A stretch of DNA of 9,586 bases from an uncultured Clostridia bacterium (GCA_947177005.1 CAMWSZ010000082.1:1-9586), one strand, 5' to 3'; counted from the stretch's first letter, positions 1 through 6,714 are shown. Notes: generated from the letters alone by a model not told the origin. A program made the numbers and translations.

Positions 1-562
1 CTCATACAGCAGGTGATCGATTTCACCATTCAGAAGCTTTTTTTAATATCCTCCAGCCGCTCCAGAAACTCCGCCTGCTTTTGAGGATCGGCCTTTGCAA
101 GGACATATGCCGGACGCGTGCAGCTGAGATTCAACCGGTAAAATACATCCCTCATGCCTCGTTCGCTGAACACAACTCCATAATGATCTTTTACATATTT
201 ACACGCTTAAGGCGCTGTCCAGTTGCAGTGGGGTTCTAATCCCACCTCTTTAGACAGCTTTTCTGTAATAATACTGCGCAGTTCTGTTTCCTGTTTTTTT
301 GTCAGTTTCCGCTGTCTCCCTGTGGGCCGTTTCAGCACAAGCCCTTCCACTCCGCCTTCCTTATATAGCTTCAGTATCAGATATACCTGCGTCAAGGAGA
401 TATCCAATATCGCAGCGATATCTGGCTTGGTTCTTTTGCATAGGTACAGTCGTATGATATCGTAACGTTGCCGCAGTCTCTCATCATGGGTTTTTCGAGA
501 CAGTTTTTTCAGCCGGGCTATTTCTTCCTCTGTTTTCCTGATTGTTCAATGTCCTTTTCCAT
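1..562 (-). pseudogene. IS630-family transposase, decayed and cut by the left window edge
   Basis: Read leftward, this gives the N-terminal half of an IS630/Tc1-type transposase: a helix-turn-helix region (DIAAILDISLTQVYLILKLY, TTG-codon Met reading at 407), then a winged-helix part (GRQRKLTKKQETELRSII) and VFSERGMRDVFYRLNLSC. The DDE catalytic domain would lie beyond position 1. It is broken in three places. The likely ATG at 560-562 starts MEKDIEQSGKQ but runs into a stop at 518-520, while the family frame (EEIARLKKLSRK) resumes one base off. An in-frame TAA lies at 207-209 inside WTAP-stop-ACKYVKDHYG. A seven-A run (38-44 on the plus strand) shifts DIKK out of the continuing LLNGEIDHLLYE frame. 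The motifs and order are seen; the family name is from recall of IS630 proteins. The copy is very probably inactive. Confidence 0.85.
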
Positions 563-694
563 GGCTTACTCTCTCTTCTTCGTTTTTCCTCAGTATACCT
601 CTTTTCTCTTCTTTTTTCAATTGCTTTTCACCGACTATATAATTAGACAGCTGCCATCGCTATTCCTACAAGCGTATACCCATTCCTCAAATCA
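563..694. other. Short upstream flank of the IS630 remnant, no gene
   Basis: This T-rich stretch lies upstream of the IS630 transposase start. Read leftward it is purine-rich (AGAGAGTAAGCC before the ATG) and may hold the transposon end and ribosome site. I could not define a terminal inverted repeat without the other end, which is outside the window. Confidence 0.4.
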
Positions 695-961
695 AAACCA
701 CCCGTTGAACGGGTGGTTTGCACGGCCCTAGAAGGGCCTGATACTGGCCGCGTCTCAAGACGCATTGAAAAAGACCTTCACGCGCATAACTTGCCCCACG
801 GCCTGTAAACAGGCTATTCGTCCTTATGATAGAAGCCGATGAGACGATTGTTCTTGTCATTTTGGGTGCAGTACTGACCCAAAATCTGTACAGTCTGAAT
901 CTCATTGGCTTTATTGCTGGCTTTTTCTATAAGATTTTATTGCCACCAGCCGAGCTGGTGG
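695..961. mobile_element. Hairpin-rich non-coding element, possibly a non-autonomous IS200/IS605-type remnant
   Basis: No credible ORF is present, but six perfect inverted repeats are packed into 267 nt: 695-719 (12-bp arms around one G), 724-738 (GGCCCT/AGGGCC), 750-763 (GCGTCT/AGACGC), 801-814 (GCCTGT/ACAGGC), 859-885 (ATTTTGGGT/ACCCAAAAT) and 943-961 (CCACCAGC/GCTGGTGG). The first and last hairpins share the outer arms CCACC and GGTGGTT, so the two ends of the stretch resemble each other. IS200/IS605 elements and their non-autonomous derivatives carry such subterminal hairpins at both ends instead of inverted terminal repeats. The alternative is a structured non-coding RNA. No TnpA or TnpB coding remnant was recognised, so the assignment is inference. 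Confidence 0.4.
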
Positions 962-985
962 TTATTTATCTCTAAAGAGCCAATT

Positions 986-1020
986 TAAGACTGGGAATCC
1001 GCATCAGATTCCCAGTCTTA
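986..1020. terminator. Strong hairpin with 14-bp arms, probable bidirectional terminator
   Basis: TAAGACTGGGAATC (986-999) and GATTCCCAGTCTTA (1007-1020) are perfect complements around a 7-nt loop. It lies about 115 nt past the stop of the leftward acetyltransferase/SnoaL operon and is the first strong stem there, so it may end that transcript. Neither side has a long U tract (TCTTT follows on the plus strand, AAATTGG on the minus), so it is not a textbook intrinsic terminator. It could instead belong to the hairpin cluster just to its left. Confidence 0.5.
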
Positions 1021-1136
1021 TCTTTAACGATATCCACTCAATCCCATAAACCATCGTTTGGTGGGAACTTGCTCCAGCGCATTCACAACTTTTAAGGGAT
1101 TGTGTTCCAAGCTATAGATTCCGGAGCAGACCCTAA

Positions 1137-1532
1137 TTAGTCGTTTATCAATAATTCTTTGATCTGCATATCAGGCCAATAACCCCAAGATTCCACGATC
1201 AATCCGTTTTCCAACTTGAAAATCTCCAACGCTTCAAAGCAAATTCTTTTACCGGTCGCCGGAATACCATAGACTTCCGCACTATGGGTCGCAGCAAAAC
1301 GAATACGAATGACAACTTTATTGTCCTCCTCAATCAAATCGAGGATATCAATGTTCATATCGGTGAAGGCCTTTTCCGTATTCTTTAAGACATTCACACA
1401 GTCCTGATTTGTTCTGGCTGCACATGGGCTATTATCGAAGTAATCGGCAGCCATATGCTCCATCAGGAAATCGTAATTATGATGTACATAGCCTTCCTGG
1501 AAAAAACCAATCACTATTTCCTTGTTTGTCAT
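1137..1532 (-). CDS. SnoaL-like / NTF2-fold protein
   Basis: This 131-residue protein has the size and pattern of a single SnoaL-like domain (NTF2 fold, a cone-shaped alpha+beta barrel): an N-terminal helical half beginning TNKEIVIGFFQEGYVHHNYD, the stretch MAADYFDNSP, then beta strands DNKVVIRIRFAATHSAEVYG and KRICFEALEIFKLENGLIVE ending in SWGYWPDM. The EIFKLENGLIVESW stretch is typical of SnoaL-like proteins. Many such proteins are annotated ester cyclase or polyketide cyclase, but the fold does not fix the reaction and no substrate can be read here. The start is supported by GGGAGG seven bases before the ATG. It begins 18 bp after the stop of the acetyltransferase gene on the same strand, so the two are almost certainly co-transcribed. 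It is predicted cytosolic, without signal or membrane segments. Confidence 0.85.
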   Translation of the reverse strand: MTNKEIVIGFFQEGYVHHNYDFLMEHMAADYFDNSPCAARTNQDCVNVLKNTEKAFTDMNIDILDLIEEDNKVVIRIRFAATHSAEVYGIPATGKRICFEALEIFKLENGLIVESWGYWPDMQIKELLIND

Positions 1533-1550
1533 ACAGATTCCTCCCTTTAC

Positions 1551-2150
1551 TTATGTGCAGGCCTTTCCCGCATATTCTTTGTTTATTTCTTCTTCCGTGA
1601 TTTCCCGCAGGACACGGCAGGGATTTCCAACTGCAATTACATTGTCGGGGATATTTTTCGTCACGACACTGCCAGCCCCGATCACCACATTGCTGCCAAT
1701 CGTTACACCGGGACAGACCTGTACACCCGCGCCGATCCATACATTATCGCCAACTGTTATGGGCCAAGCGTATTCCAACCCTTGATTTCTTCTCTGTGCA
1801 TCAATCGGATGACCCGCAGTATGGAATCCGCAATAAGGAGCAATGAACACATTGTCACCGAATATTACCTTCGCACCATCTAAAATGACCAGATCATGAT
1901 TTGCATAGAAATTTTTCCCGAGTTCAATATTATAGCCATAGTCGCACCAGAACGGGGCTTGGATCATAAAGTCTCCATTGGTCTTTCCGAATAGGTTTCG
2001 CAGCAAATCTTTTTTCGTGTACAGCAGGGAAGGTTTTGTGCTGTTATATTCAAAACAGATATCCTTGCAGCGATCCCGTTCTTGCAGAAGGTTTTCATCG
2101 TAATTGGCATCATACAGGATACCTGCTGCACATTTTTCTTTCTCAGTCAT
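1551..2150 (-). CDS. Sugar O-acetyltransferase, Maa/LacA type
   Basis: This 199-residue protein matches the maltose/galactoside O-acetyltransferase family, which moves acetyl from acetyl-CoA to a sugar 6-hydroxyl. Residues about 5-58 form the N-terminal Mac domain (YDANYDENLLQERDRCKDIC). Residues about 60-185 form the left-handed beta-helix of hexapeptide repeats (IELGKNFYANHDLVI, VTIGSNVVIGAGSVVTKNIP, VIAVGNPCRVLREI). The catalytic His of the family falls in TAGHPID as His114. Length and domain order are complete. AGGAG lies ten bases before the ATG, and a sigma-A promoter lies at 2189-2217. It heads the leftward pair with the SnoaL-like gene and is divergent from the alpha-glucoside PTS operon. 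A role in acetylating excess glucose or maltose fits that position, but the exact acceptor cannot be read from sequence. Confidence 0.92.
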   Translation of the reverse strand: MTEKEKCAAGILYDANYDENLLQERDRCKDICFEYNSTKPSLLYTKKDLLRNLFGKTNGDFMIQAPFWCDYGYNIELGKNFYANHDLVILDGAKVIFGDNVFIAPYCGFHTAGHPIDAQRRNQGLEYAWPITVGDNVWIGAGVQVCPGVTIGSNVVIGAGSVVTKNIPDNVIAVGNPCRVLREITEEEINKEYAGKACT

Positions 2151-2188
2151 ACTATTAAAACTCCTTTCTGTTGTTCCTCTTTGCTAAC

Positions 2189-2217
2189 ATCATAACCATT
2201 ATAATCATGCTTGTCAA
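2189..2217 (-). promoter_or_regulatory. Sigma-A promoter for the acetyltransferase/SnoaL operon
   Basis: Read on the minus strand, TTGACA (2212-2217) is followed by a 17-nt spacer and TATGAT (2189-2194). This is a consensus -35 with a one-mismatch -10 at optimal spacing. It is 39 bp upstream of the acetyltransferase ATG, which leaves a short leader holding the AGGAG site. No operator is obvious within it. Confidence 0.75.
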
Positions 2218-2370
2218 TACGGTGCCGGTAAATTGACGCCTTGCAATCATCCCTCATATTCCATTCTAATGGACAGAGCATCATGGGCGGCGGTTCTATT
2301 TGAAAAACATCATGCAGGAAATCATCCTGGAACAGAGCATTTTTCTGGTTAATGGATAAGCAGCCCGTCC

Positions 2371-2386
2371 CTGTGACGATTCACAG
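2371..2386. promoter_or_regulatory. Palindromic operator-like site CTGTGA-CGAT-TCACAG
   Basis: Two perfect 6-bp arms flank four bases, giving a 16-bp dyad 55 bp upstream of the PTS -35. The shape TGTGA-N4-TCACA recalls a cyclic-AMP-receptor-type site, which normally has N6. It also recalls a CcpA cre site (TGWNANCGNTNWCA), but the central CG is out of register by one base. Its location, upstream of the core promoter and between divergent operons, suits a regulator of carbon use. The binder is unknown. Confidence 0.4.
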
Positions 2387-2387
2387 G

Positions 2388-2415
2388 TTTTGTGATAAAT
2401 GACAAAATAATCATT
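2388..2415 (+). promoter_or_regulatory. Candidate operator TTTTGTG-N16-TCATT upstream of the PTS operon
   Basis: TTTTGTG (2388-2394) and TCATT (2411-2415) are separated by exactly 16 bases, as in the site at 6661-6688 in front of the regulator promoter. The inner part also forms a dyad, TTTTGT (2388-2393) with ACAAAA (2402-2407). The site ends 25 bp before the PTS -35, a place suited to an activator; GlvR of Bacillus subtilis, an RpiR protein, activates its maltose operon. The central bases differ from the other copies, so this is the weakest member of the group. Confidence 0.3.
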
Positions 2416-2440
2416 CTGTTACCAGACTTCGTCCGGCATA

Positions 2441-2469
2441 TTGTATTTTATTTCCCGTTCTGTTATCAT
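2441..2469 (+). promoter_or_regulatory. Probable promoter of the PTS/phospho-glucosidase operon
   Basis: TTGTAT (2441-2446), a 17-nt spacer and TATCAT (2464-2469) form a plausible sigma-A promoter 96 bp before the permease ATG. Both hexamers depart from consensus (two -35 mismatches, one -10 mismatch), which fits a promoter needing an activator. The rest of the 2218-2565 gap holds the two dyad sites upstream and no convincing ORF. Confidence 0.5.
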
Positions 2470-2565
2470 AAATTCACTGAGAGATATCATTTGTGCTTTA
2501 TCCCGGGAGAAATGGTATTCGTCAGAAAAAAGAAATATGGTTAAAGGAAAGGGAGTGTAGCAACA

Positions 2566-4680
2566 ATGATGCAAAAAATCCAAAAGTTTGGCGGCGCAAT
2601 GTTTACACCGGTTTTGCTATTCTCGTTTGCGGGTATCATGGTCGGCATCGGTACTCTGTGTACGACGGAAGCGGTTCTCGGCTCATTGGCCGCTCCAACA
2701 AGCATGTGGTATCTGGTATGGAATGTCGTCCTTCAGGGCGCATGGTGTGTGTTCAACCAGCTGCCGCTGCTGTTTGTCATCGGTCTGCCCATCGGTCTGG
2801 CAAAGAAGCAGGCCGCCCGCTGCTGCATGGAGGCGATGGTGTTATATCTGACCTTCCATTATTTCGTCAGCACAATCCTCTCCCAGTGGGGCGATGTATT
2901 TGGTGTCGATTTTTCCGCCGAGGTGGGCGGCTCCAGCGGTCTGACCATGATCGCCAACATCAAAACCCTGGATATGGGTATGTTCGGCGCGTTGCTGGTA
3001 TCCGGCCTGGTGATTTATCTGCACGACAAATACTTTGACACCGAGCTTCCGGATTGGCTGGGTTCCTTCAACGGCTCGACCTTTATCTTTATGATCGGCT
3101 TTTTTGTCATGATTCCGGTCGCGGTGCTGTCCGTACTGATCTGGCCCAACATCCAGCACGGTATGCAGCTTTTCCAGAACTTTGTCATGAACGGCGGCGC
3201 CTTGGGCGTATGGGTCTTCATCCTGTTGGAACGCCTGCTGATTCCCTTTGGCCTGCACCATCTGCTGTACAGCCCATTCTATTATGACAATCTGGTGTGC
3301 CCGGGCGGCATTTATTCCTACTGGGCGACACAGCTTCCGCAGATGGCAGCCTCCACGGCTTCTTTGAAATCCCTGTGTCCGGAGGCGGCCTTCACAGCAA
3401 CTGGCTTCTCTAAAATTTTCGGATGCCCGGGAATCGCTCTCGCGTTTTATGCCACGGCAAAGCCGGAAAAGAAAACACAGGTGAAAGCGCTGCTGATTCC
3501 CATCGTATTGACCGCCATTGTCTGCGGCGTAACGGAACCGATTGAGTTTACGTTCCTGTTTATGGCGCCCGCCCTGTTCGTTGTCCATGCGGTATTGGCG
3601 GCTTGCCTGTCTACCACCATGAATCTGTTCGGCATTGTCGGCGTATTTTCCGGCGGTCTGATTGAGATGAGCTCTTTAAACTTTATCCCGCTGGCGAGTG
3701 CGCACTGGAAACAGTACATCCTGCTGTTTGTGATCGGTCTGGCCTATACCGCGGTCTGGTTCTTTGTCTTCCGTTTCCTGATTGTGAAATTCGACTTCAA
3801 AACGCCTGGACGTGAGGATACAGCAGAAACCAAGTTCTATTCCAAAGCGGAGTTCCGTGCAAAACAGGCCGGCGGCGCAGAAATGGATAAGAAGACCATG
3901 CTGGCGGCATTGATTCTGGCTGGTTTGGGCGGCGCGGACAACATCGTGGATGTGACCAACTGCGCGACCCGTCTGCGGCTGAATGTCAAGGACGCCTCGC
4001 TGGTAAAAGACGACTCCTATTTCAAGGGCATCGGCACCCACGGCATCTCTAAAAACGGAAAAGCAATGCAGGTCATCGTGGGCATGACCGTGGCCAGTGT
4101 CCGCGAAAAATTCGAGATGATTTTGGCGAATCCGTCGGCGTATGCGGTGGATATAGGAGAAGAAGCGGCGCAGGATACGGCGAAACCGGCCGCAGGAAAA
4201 GCAGTGAACGCAGCGTCTCTGCCGGTGCATGAGATTAAAGCGGTCGCCAACGGCAAGGCAATCCCGGTCAGTGAGGTCCCGGACGAGGTATTTGCATCTA
4301 AAACGCTGGGAGACGGCGTGGCGGTGATTGTCACAGACGGCAAGGTCTATTCTCCCGTTGACGGCGAGATCACGATGGTTGCGGAGACTCTCCATGCGTA
4401 TGGAATCAGCACAGCGGACGGACTGGAATTATGCGTCCATATCGGCATCAATACCGTTGAGCTGAACGGCAGAGGCTTTACGCCGAAGGTCAAGGAGGGC
4501 GATCACGTCAAGGCGGGACAGCTGCTGTGCGAAGTGGATATGGCTCTCATGAAGGAAAAGGGCTATCCGACCCACACGCCGATCCTGATGACAAACGGCG
4601 ATGAGTGCGCTGAAGTCCGGCTGCTCCCGGCTGAGAATGTCAAAGCGGGGCAAACTACCGTTATCACTTACAAAAAATAA
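2566..4680 (+). CDS. Alpha-glucoside (maltose-type) PTS permease, fused EIICBA
   Basis: This 704-residue membrane protein is a complete sugar-specific PTS permease: it imports an alpha-glucoside and phosphorylates it with phosphate relayed from HPr. The IIC domain (about 1-410) starts QKFGGAMFTPVLLFSFAGI like the GlvC/AglA group and carries FGLHHLLYSPF (His231, His232) and the conserved VTEPIEF loop (Glu324). IIB (about 440-520) has the phosphocysteine Cys466 in VTNCATRLRL. A linker rich in Ala and Lys (about 530-565) leads to a IIA domain of the glucose type (about 570-704), with His610 in ETLHAYG and phospho-His625 in CVHIGINTVEL. All phosphate-relay residues are present. GlvC of Bacillus is IICB only and borrows a IIA, so the fused IIA makes this version self-contained. 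GGGAG lies ten bases before the ATG. The GlvA-type gene follows after 21 bp, which supports an alpha-glucoside substrate. Confidence 0.93.
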   Translation: MMQKIQKFGGAMFTPVLLFSFAGIMVGIGTLCTTEAVLGSLAAPTSMWYLVWNVVLQGAWCVFNQLPLLFVIGLPIGLAKKQAARCCMEAMVLYLTFHYFVSTILSQWGDVFGVDFSAEVGGSSGLTMIANIKTLDMGMFGALLVSGLVIYLHDKYFDTELPDWLGSFNGSTFIFMIGFFVMIPVAVLSVLIWPNIQHGMQLFQNFVMNGGALGVWVFILLERLLIPFGLHHLLYSPFYYDNLVCPGGIYSYWATQLPQMAASTASLKSLCPEAAFTATGFSKIFGCPGIALAFYATAKPEKKTQVKALLIPIVLTAIVCGVTEPIEFTFLFMAPALFVVHAVLAACLSTTMNLFGIVGVFSGGLIEMSSLNFIPLASAHWKQYILLFVIGLAYTAVWFFVFRFLIVKFDFKTPGREDTAETKFYSKAEFRAKQAGGAEMDKKTMLAALILAGLGGADNIVDVTNCATRLRLNVKDASLVKDDSYFKGIGTHGISKNGKAMQVIVGMTVASVREKFEMILANPSAYAVDIGEEAAQDTAKPAAGKAVNAASLPVHEIKAVANGKAIPVSEVPDEVFASKTLGDGVAVIVTDGKVYSPVDGEITMVAETLHAYGISTADGLELCVHIGINTVELNGRGFTPKVKEGDHVKAGQLLCEVDMALMKEKGYPTHTPILMTNGDECAEVRLLPAENVKAGQTTVITYKK

Positions 4681-4701
4681 TATAAAATAGGAGGAATCAC
4701 T

Positions 4702-6036
4702 ATGTCTAAGAAAGCATTTGCCGTTACCGTCGCAGGCGGCGGCAGCACCTTTACGCCCGGCATCGCGCTGATGTTGCTGGCAGAGCGTGACCGCTTCCCG
4801 ATCCGCAAGATTATGTTCTATGACAATGACGCAGAGCGTCAGGAGACTGTCGCCAAAGCCTGCGAGATTTATCTGAAGGAAAACGCGCCGGATATCGAGT
4901 TCGGCTATACGACGGACCCCGAAACCGCTTTTACCGGCATTGATTTCGTCCTGGCCCACATCCGCGTAGGCAAATATGCCATGCGTGAGCTGGATGAAAA
5001 GATTCCGCTGAAATACGGCGTGGTCGGTCAGGAGACCTGCGGGCCGGGCGGCATTGCCTACGGAATGCGTTCCATTGGCGGCGTCCTGGAGATCTTAGAT
5101 TACATGGAAAAATATTCTCCCGATGCGTGGATGCTCAACTACTCCAATCCCGCCGCCATTGTGGCGGAAGCAACCCGCCGTCTGCGTCCGAACTCCCGCA
5201 TCCTGAACATCTGCGACATGCCCATTGATCTGGAAGAGAAGATGGCCAGCATGGTGGGACTGAAATCCCGCAAAGAAATGCAGGTCGGATATTACGGACT
5301 GAACCACTTCGGCTGGTGGCATAAGATTTATGACAACGAGGGTCATGATCTGATGCCGGAGATCAAAAAGCATATGGCTGTCAACGGCTTTGCCGACGGC
5401 ATTGCGGAGACCAACCAGCACGTTGACAACAGCTGGAAAGAGACCTTTGCCAAGGCAAAAGATGTCTATGCCGTCGATCCTACCACAATCCCCAACACCT
5501 ATCTCAAGTACTATCTGTACCCGGACTATGTGGTGGAGCACTCCAATCCGAACTACACCCGCGCCAACGAGGTCATGGACGGCCGCGAGAAGACCGTATT
5601 TGGTGCCTGCCGCGAGATCATCGAAAAGGGAACGGCGAAGGACTGCGGATTTGAGGCGGACGCGCACGCTACCTATATTGTTGACCTTGCCTGTGCAATC
5701 GCAGAGAATACCAGAGAAAGATTCCTGCTGATCGTTCCGAACGAGGGCGCAGTTGAGAACTTCGACCGGACCGCAATGGTAGAGATTCCGTGCATTGTCG
5801 GCTCCAACGGCTATGAGCGTATCTGTCAGGGCGCGATTCCCCAGTTCCAGAAGGGCCTGATGGAGCAGCAGGTCAGCGTGGAGAAGCTGGTGGTAGAAGC
5901 GTGGATCGAGGGCAGCTATCAGAAGATGTGGCAGGCGCTGACGCTTTCCAAAATCGTCCCCAGCGCACGCGTTGCCAAGCTGATTCTGGATGATCTGATC
6001 GAGGCCAATAAGGATTACTGGCCCGCGCTGAAATAA
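4702..6036 (+). CDS. glvA: 6-phospho-alpha-glucosidase, GH4 family (GlvA/MalH type)
   Basis: This 444-residue cytosolic enzyme hydrolyses 6-phospho-alpha-glucosides such as maltose-6-phosphate to glucose-6-phosphate and glucose. GH4 enzymes work by an NAD+- and Mn2+-dependent oxidation-elimination route. The N-terminal Rossmann stretch VTVAGGGSTFTPG (9-21) binds NAD. The CDMP signature (171-174) marks the alpha-specific branch of GH4. Cys171 and His202 (in GLNHFGWW) are the metal ligands known from Bacillus GlvA, at the same numbering. Long blocks such as VGQETCGPGGIAYGMRSIG (108-126) and LMEQQVSVEKL (386-396) are very GlvA-like, and length is normal for the family. AGGAGG lies just before the ATG, 21 bp after the permease stop, so the two are one operon: the permease makes the phosphorylated substrate of this enzyme. 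Confidence 0.96.
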   Translation: MSKKAFAVTVAGGGSTFTPGIALMLLAERDRFPIRKIMFYDNDAERQETVAKACEIYLKENAPDIEFGYTTDPETAFTGIDFVLAHIRVGKYAMRELDEKIPLKYGVVGQETCGPGGIAYGMRSIGGVLEILDYMEKYSPDAWMLNYSNPAAIVAEATRRLRPNSRILNICDMPIDLEEKMASMVGLKSRKEMQVGYYGLNHFGWWHKIYDNEGHDLMPEIKKHMAVNGFADGIAETNQHVDNSWKETFAKAKDVYAVDPTTIPNTYLKYYLYPDYVVEHSNPNYTRANEVMDGREKTVFGACREIIEKGTAKDCGFEADAHATYIVDLACAIAENTRERFLLIVPNEGAVENFDRTAMVEIPCIVGSNGYERICQGAIPQFQKGLMEQQVSVEKLVVEAWIEGSYQKMWQALTLSKIVPSARVAKLILDDLIEANKDYWPALK

Positions 6037-6054
6037 GCAGCAGCATCCGTCACA

Positions 6055-6096
6055 TTCCCCGGCTGGCGTCCGGTTTTTTGGACGCCGGCCGGGGAA
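6055..6096. terminator. Long GC-rich stem-loop after the phospho-glucosidase gene
   Basis: Arms 6055-6071 and 6080-6096 pair over 17 bp with one G-T wobble (6064/6087) and an 8-nt loop GGTTTTTT. It starts 18 bp after the glvA-type stop. The T run sits in the loop rather than after the stem, so it is not a standard intrinsic terminator. It may protect the 3' end of the upstream mRNA or reduce read-through into the membrane-protein gene. Confidence 0.6.
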
Positions 6097-6118
6097 ACCT
6101 TATAAAACAGTATGAAAC

Positions 6119-6124
6119 GGGAGG
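6119..6124 (+). promoter_or_regulatory. Ribosome-binding site that fixes the start of the membrane-protein gene
   Basis: GGGAGG here is eight bases before the ATG at 6133. An upstream ATG at 6112 has no such site, and initiation there would make this sequence part of the coding region, so 6133 is the preferred start. Confidence 0.7.
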
Positions 6125-6132
6125 CGTTCGAC

Positions 6133-6657
6133 ATGGCGAAACAGAAACGAAAACAGAAAAGTCTGCTGAAACCGCAAAGCACACCGCAGGCAGATTATCA
6201 CCGGCATGACCGGTGGTTTATGATTGCAAAGGCGCTGTTGGTGCTTTCCCCCTTTGTGGCGGTGGCCTATTTGCAGACGGCGGCAGGCGGCGGCAATCTG
6301 GGCCTCCTGTTGCAACAGGACCCGAAAATCACAGTTACCTTTTTGTCCGCTATGGCCGGTCCCTTCACCGCCTATCTGTTGAGCTTTGCACAGAAGCGTC
6401 TTTATGACGGAGACGCAGCCTACATGATGTCGCATTTAGTACTGCTCTTTGCCGCGGAACTGCTGCTGCACAATACGCTCTATCTTGTCATGTTCCTTTT
6501 CTTGATCTATCTTGTGTACCAGATGACAGGAATGCCGCCGCTGCGTTCTCTGCGCGTCAAATGGAAGGATCATTTCATTCGGGACCTTTCCGGCTGTTTT
6601 GTGCTGATCCTGTTTGCCGCCTTCTGCCTGTTTGTATCGCTTCGCTTGGGAATGTAA
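6133..6657 (+). CDS. Unrecognised small integral membrane protein
   Basis: I do not recognise this 174-residue protein. It opens with a basic, hydrophilic tail of about 28 residues (AKQKRKQKSLLKPQ) and then shows hydrophobic segments at about 29-48, 66-86, 98-112, 114-130 and 152-171. This suggests four or five membrane helices, with a charged loop (RVKWKDHFIRD, 141-151) before the last. There is no signal peptide or catalytic motif. It lies between the sugar operon and its regulators, 96 bp after the glvA-type stop and beyond a strong stem-loop. No promoter of its own is obvious, so partial read-through from the operon is likely. A longer form from the ATG at 6112 is possible but less well supported. 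Function is unknown, and any link to the permease rests only on position. Confidence 0.75.
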   Translation: MAKQKRKQKSLLKPQSTPQADYHRHDRWFMIAKALLVLSPFVAVAYLQTAAGGGNLGLLLQQDPKITVTFLSAMAGPFTAYLLSFAQKRLYDGDAAYMMSHLVLLFAAELLLHNTLYLVMFLFLIYLVYQMTGMPPLRSLRVKWKDHFIRDLSGCFVLILFAAFCLFVSLRLGM

Positions 6658-6660
6658 TTT

Positions 6661-6688
6661 TTTTGTGCAGTTTTCAGATTTGCTCATT
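6661..6688 (+). promoter_or_regulatory. Candidate RpiR operator TTTTGTGCAG-N8-TTTGCTCATT
   Basis: TTTTGTGCAG (6661-6670) and TTTGCTCATT (6679-6688) form a bipartite site whose last two T bases are the first two of the TTGACA -35 hexamer. Closely matching sites with a 9-nt gap occur as the two arms of the inverted repeat at 8482-8612. The two halves are themselves alike (TTTGTGCA and TTTGCTCA, 6 of 8 the same, 17 nt apart). Overlap with the -35 suggests autoregulation of the RpiR genes by repression or close-contact activation. Confidence 0.45.
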
Positions 6689-6714
6689 GACAACAGATAT
6701 GATATGATTATGAT
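6687..6714 (+). promoter_or_regulatory. Promoter of the tandem RpiR genes, with repeated TATGAT
   Basis: A consensus TTGACA (6687-6692) is followed by 16 nt and TATGAT (6709-6714). The hexamer TATGAT also occurs at 6698-6703, 6703-6708 and 6714-6719, so four overlapping or adjoining copies lie in 22 bp. Only the copy at 6709 has good spacing. It is 39 bp before the first RpiR ATG. Confidence 0.75.

Noticed and set aside
38..44. Programmed -1 frameshift at the A7 run of the IS630 remnant
   Set aside because: The zero-frame codons do not make a proper X-XXY-YYZ heptamer (the base before AAA-AAA is T), and the gene already carries an in-frame stop and another frameshift.
695..1020. CRISPR array or group I intron in the hairpin cluster
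   Set aside because: The stems are all different, with no regular repeat-spacer period, and the conserved group I core elements were not found.
2262..2360. A short ORF in the divergent control region (about 27 codons from ATG near 2271)
   Set aside because: There is no ribosome site, no recognisable product, and other frames are equally open; it is too short to support.
2371..2386. Canonical CcpA cre site
   Set aside because: The outer bases fit TGWNANCGNTNWCA, but the central CG is shifted by one position, so two core bases mismatch.
2842..3588. A 248-codon open frame on the minus strand inside the PTS gene
   Set aside because: It is antisense to a well-supported PTS gene, its product is low in sense and rich in Gln, His and Arg, and it has no ribosome site or family match.
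3676..4395. A 239-codon minus-strand open frame over the IIB/IIA part of the PTS gene
   Set aside because: It is a shadow of GC-rich coding sequence; its Arg-, His- and Cys-rich composition is typical of antisense frames.
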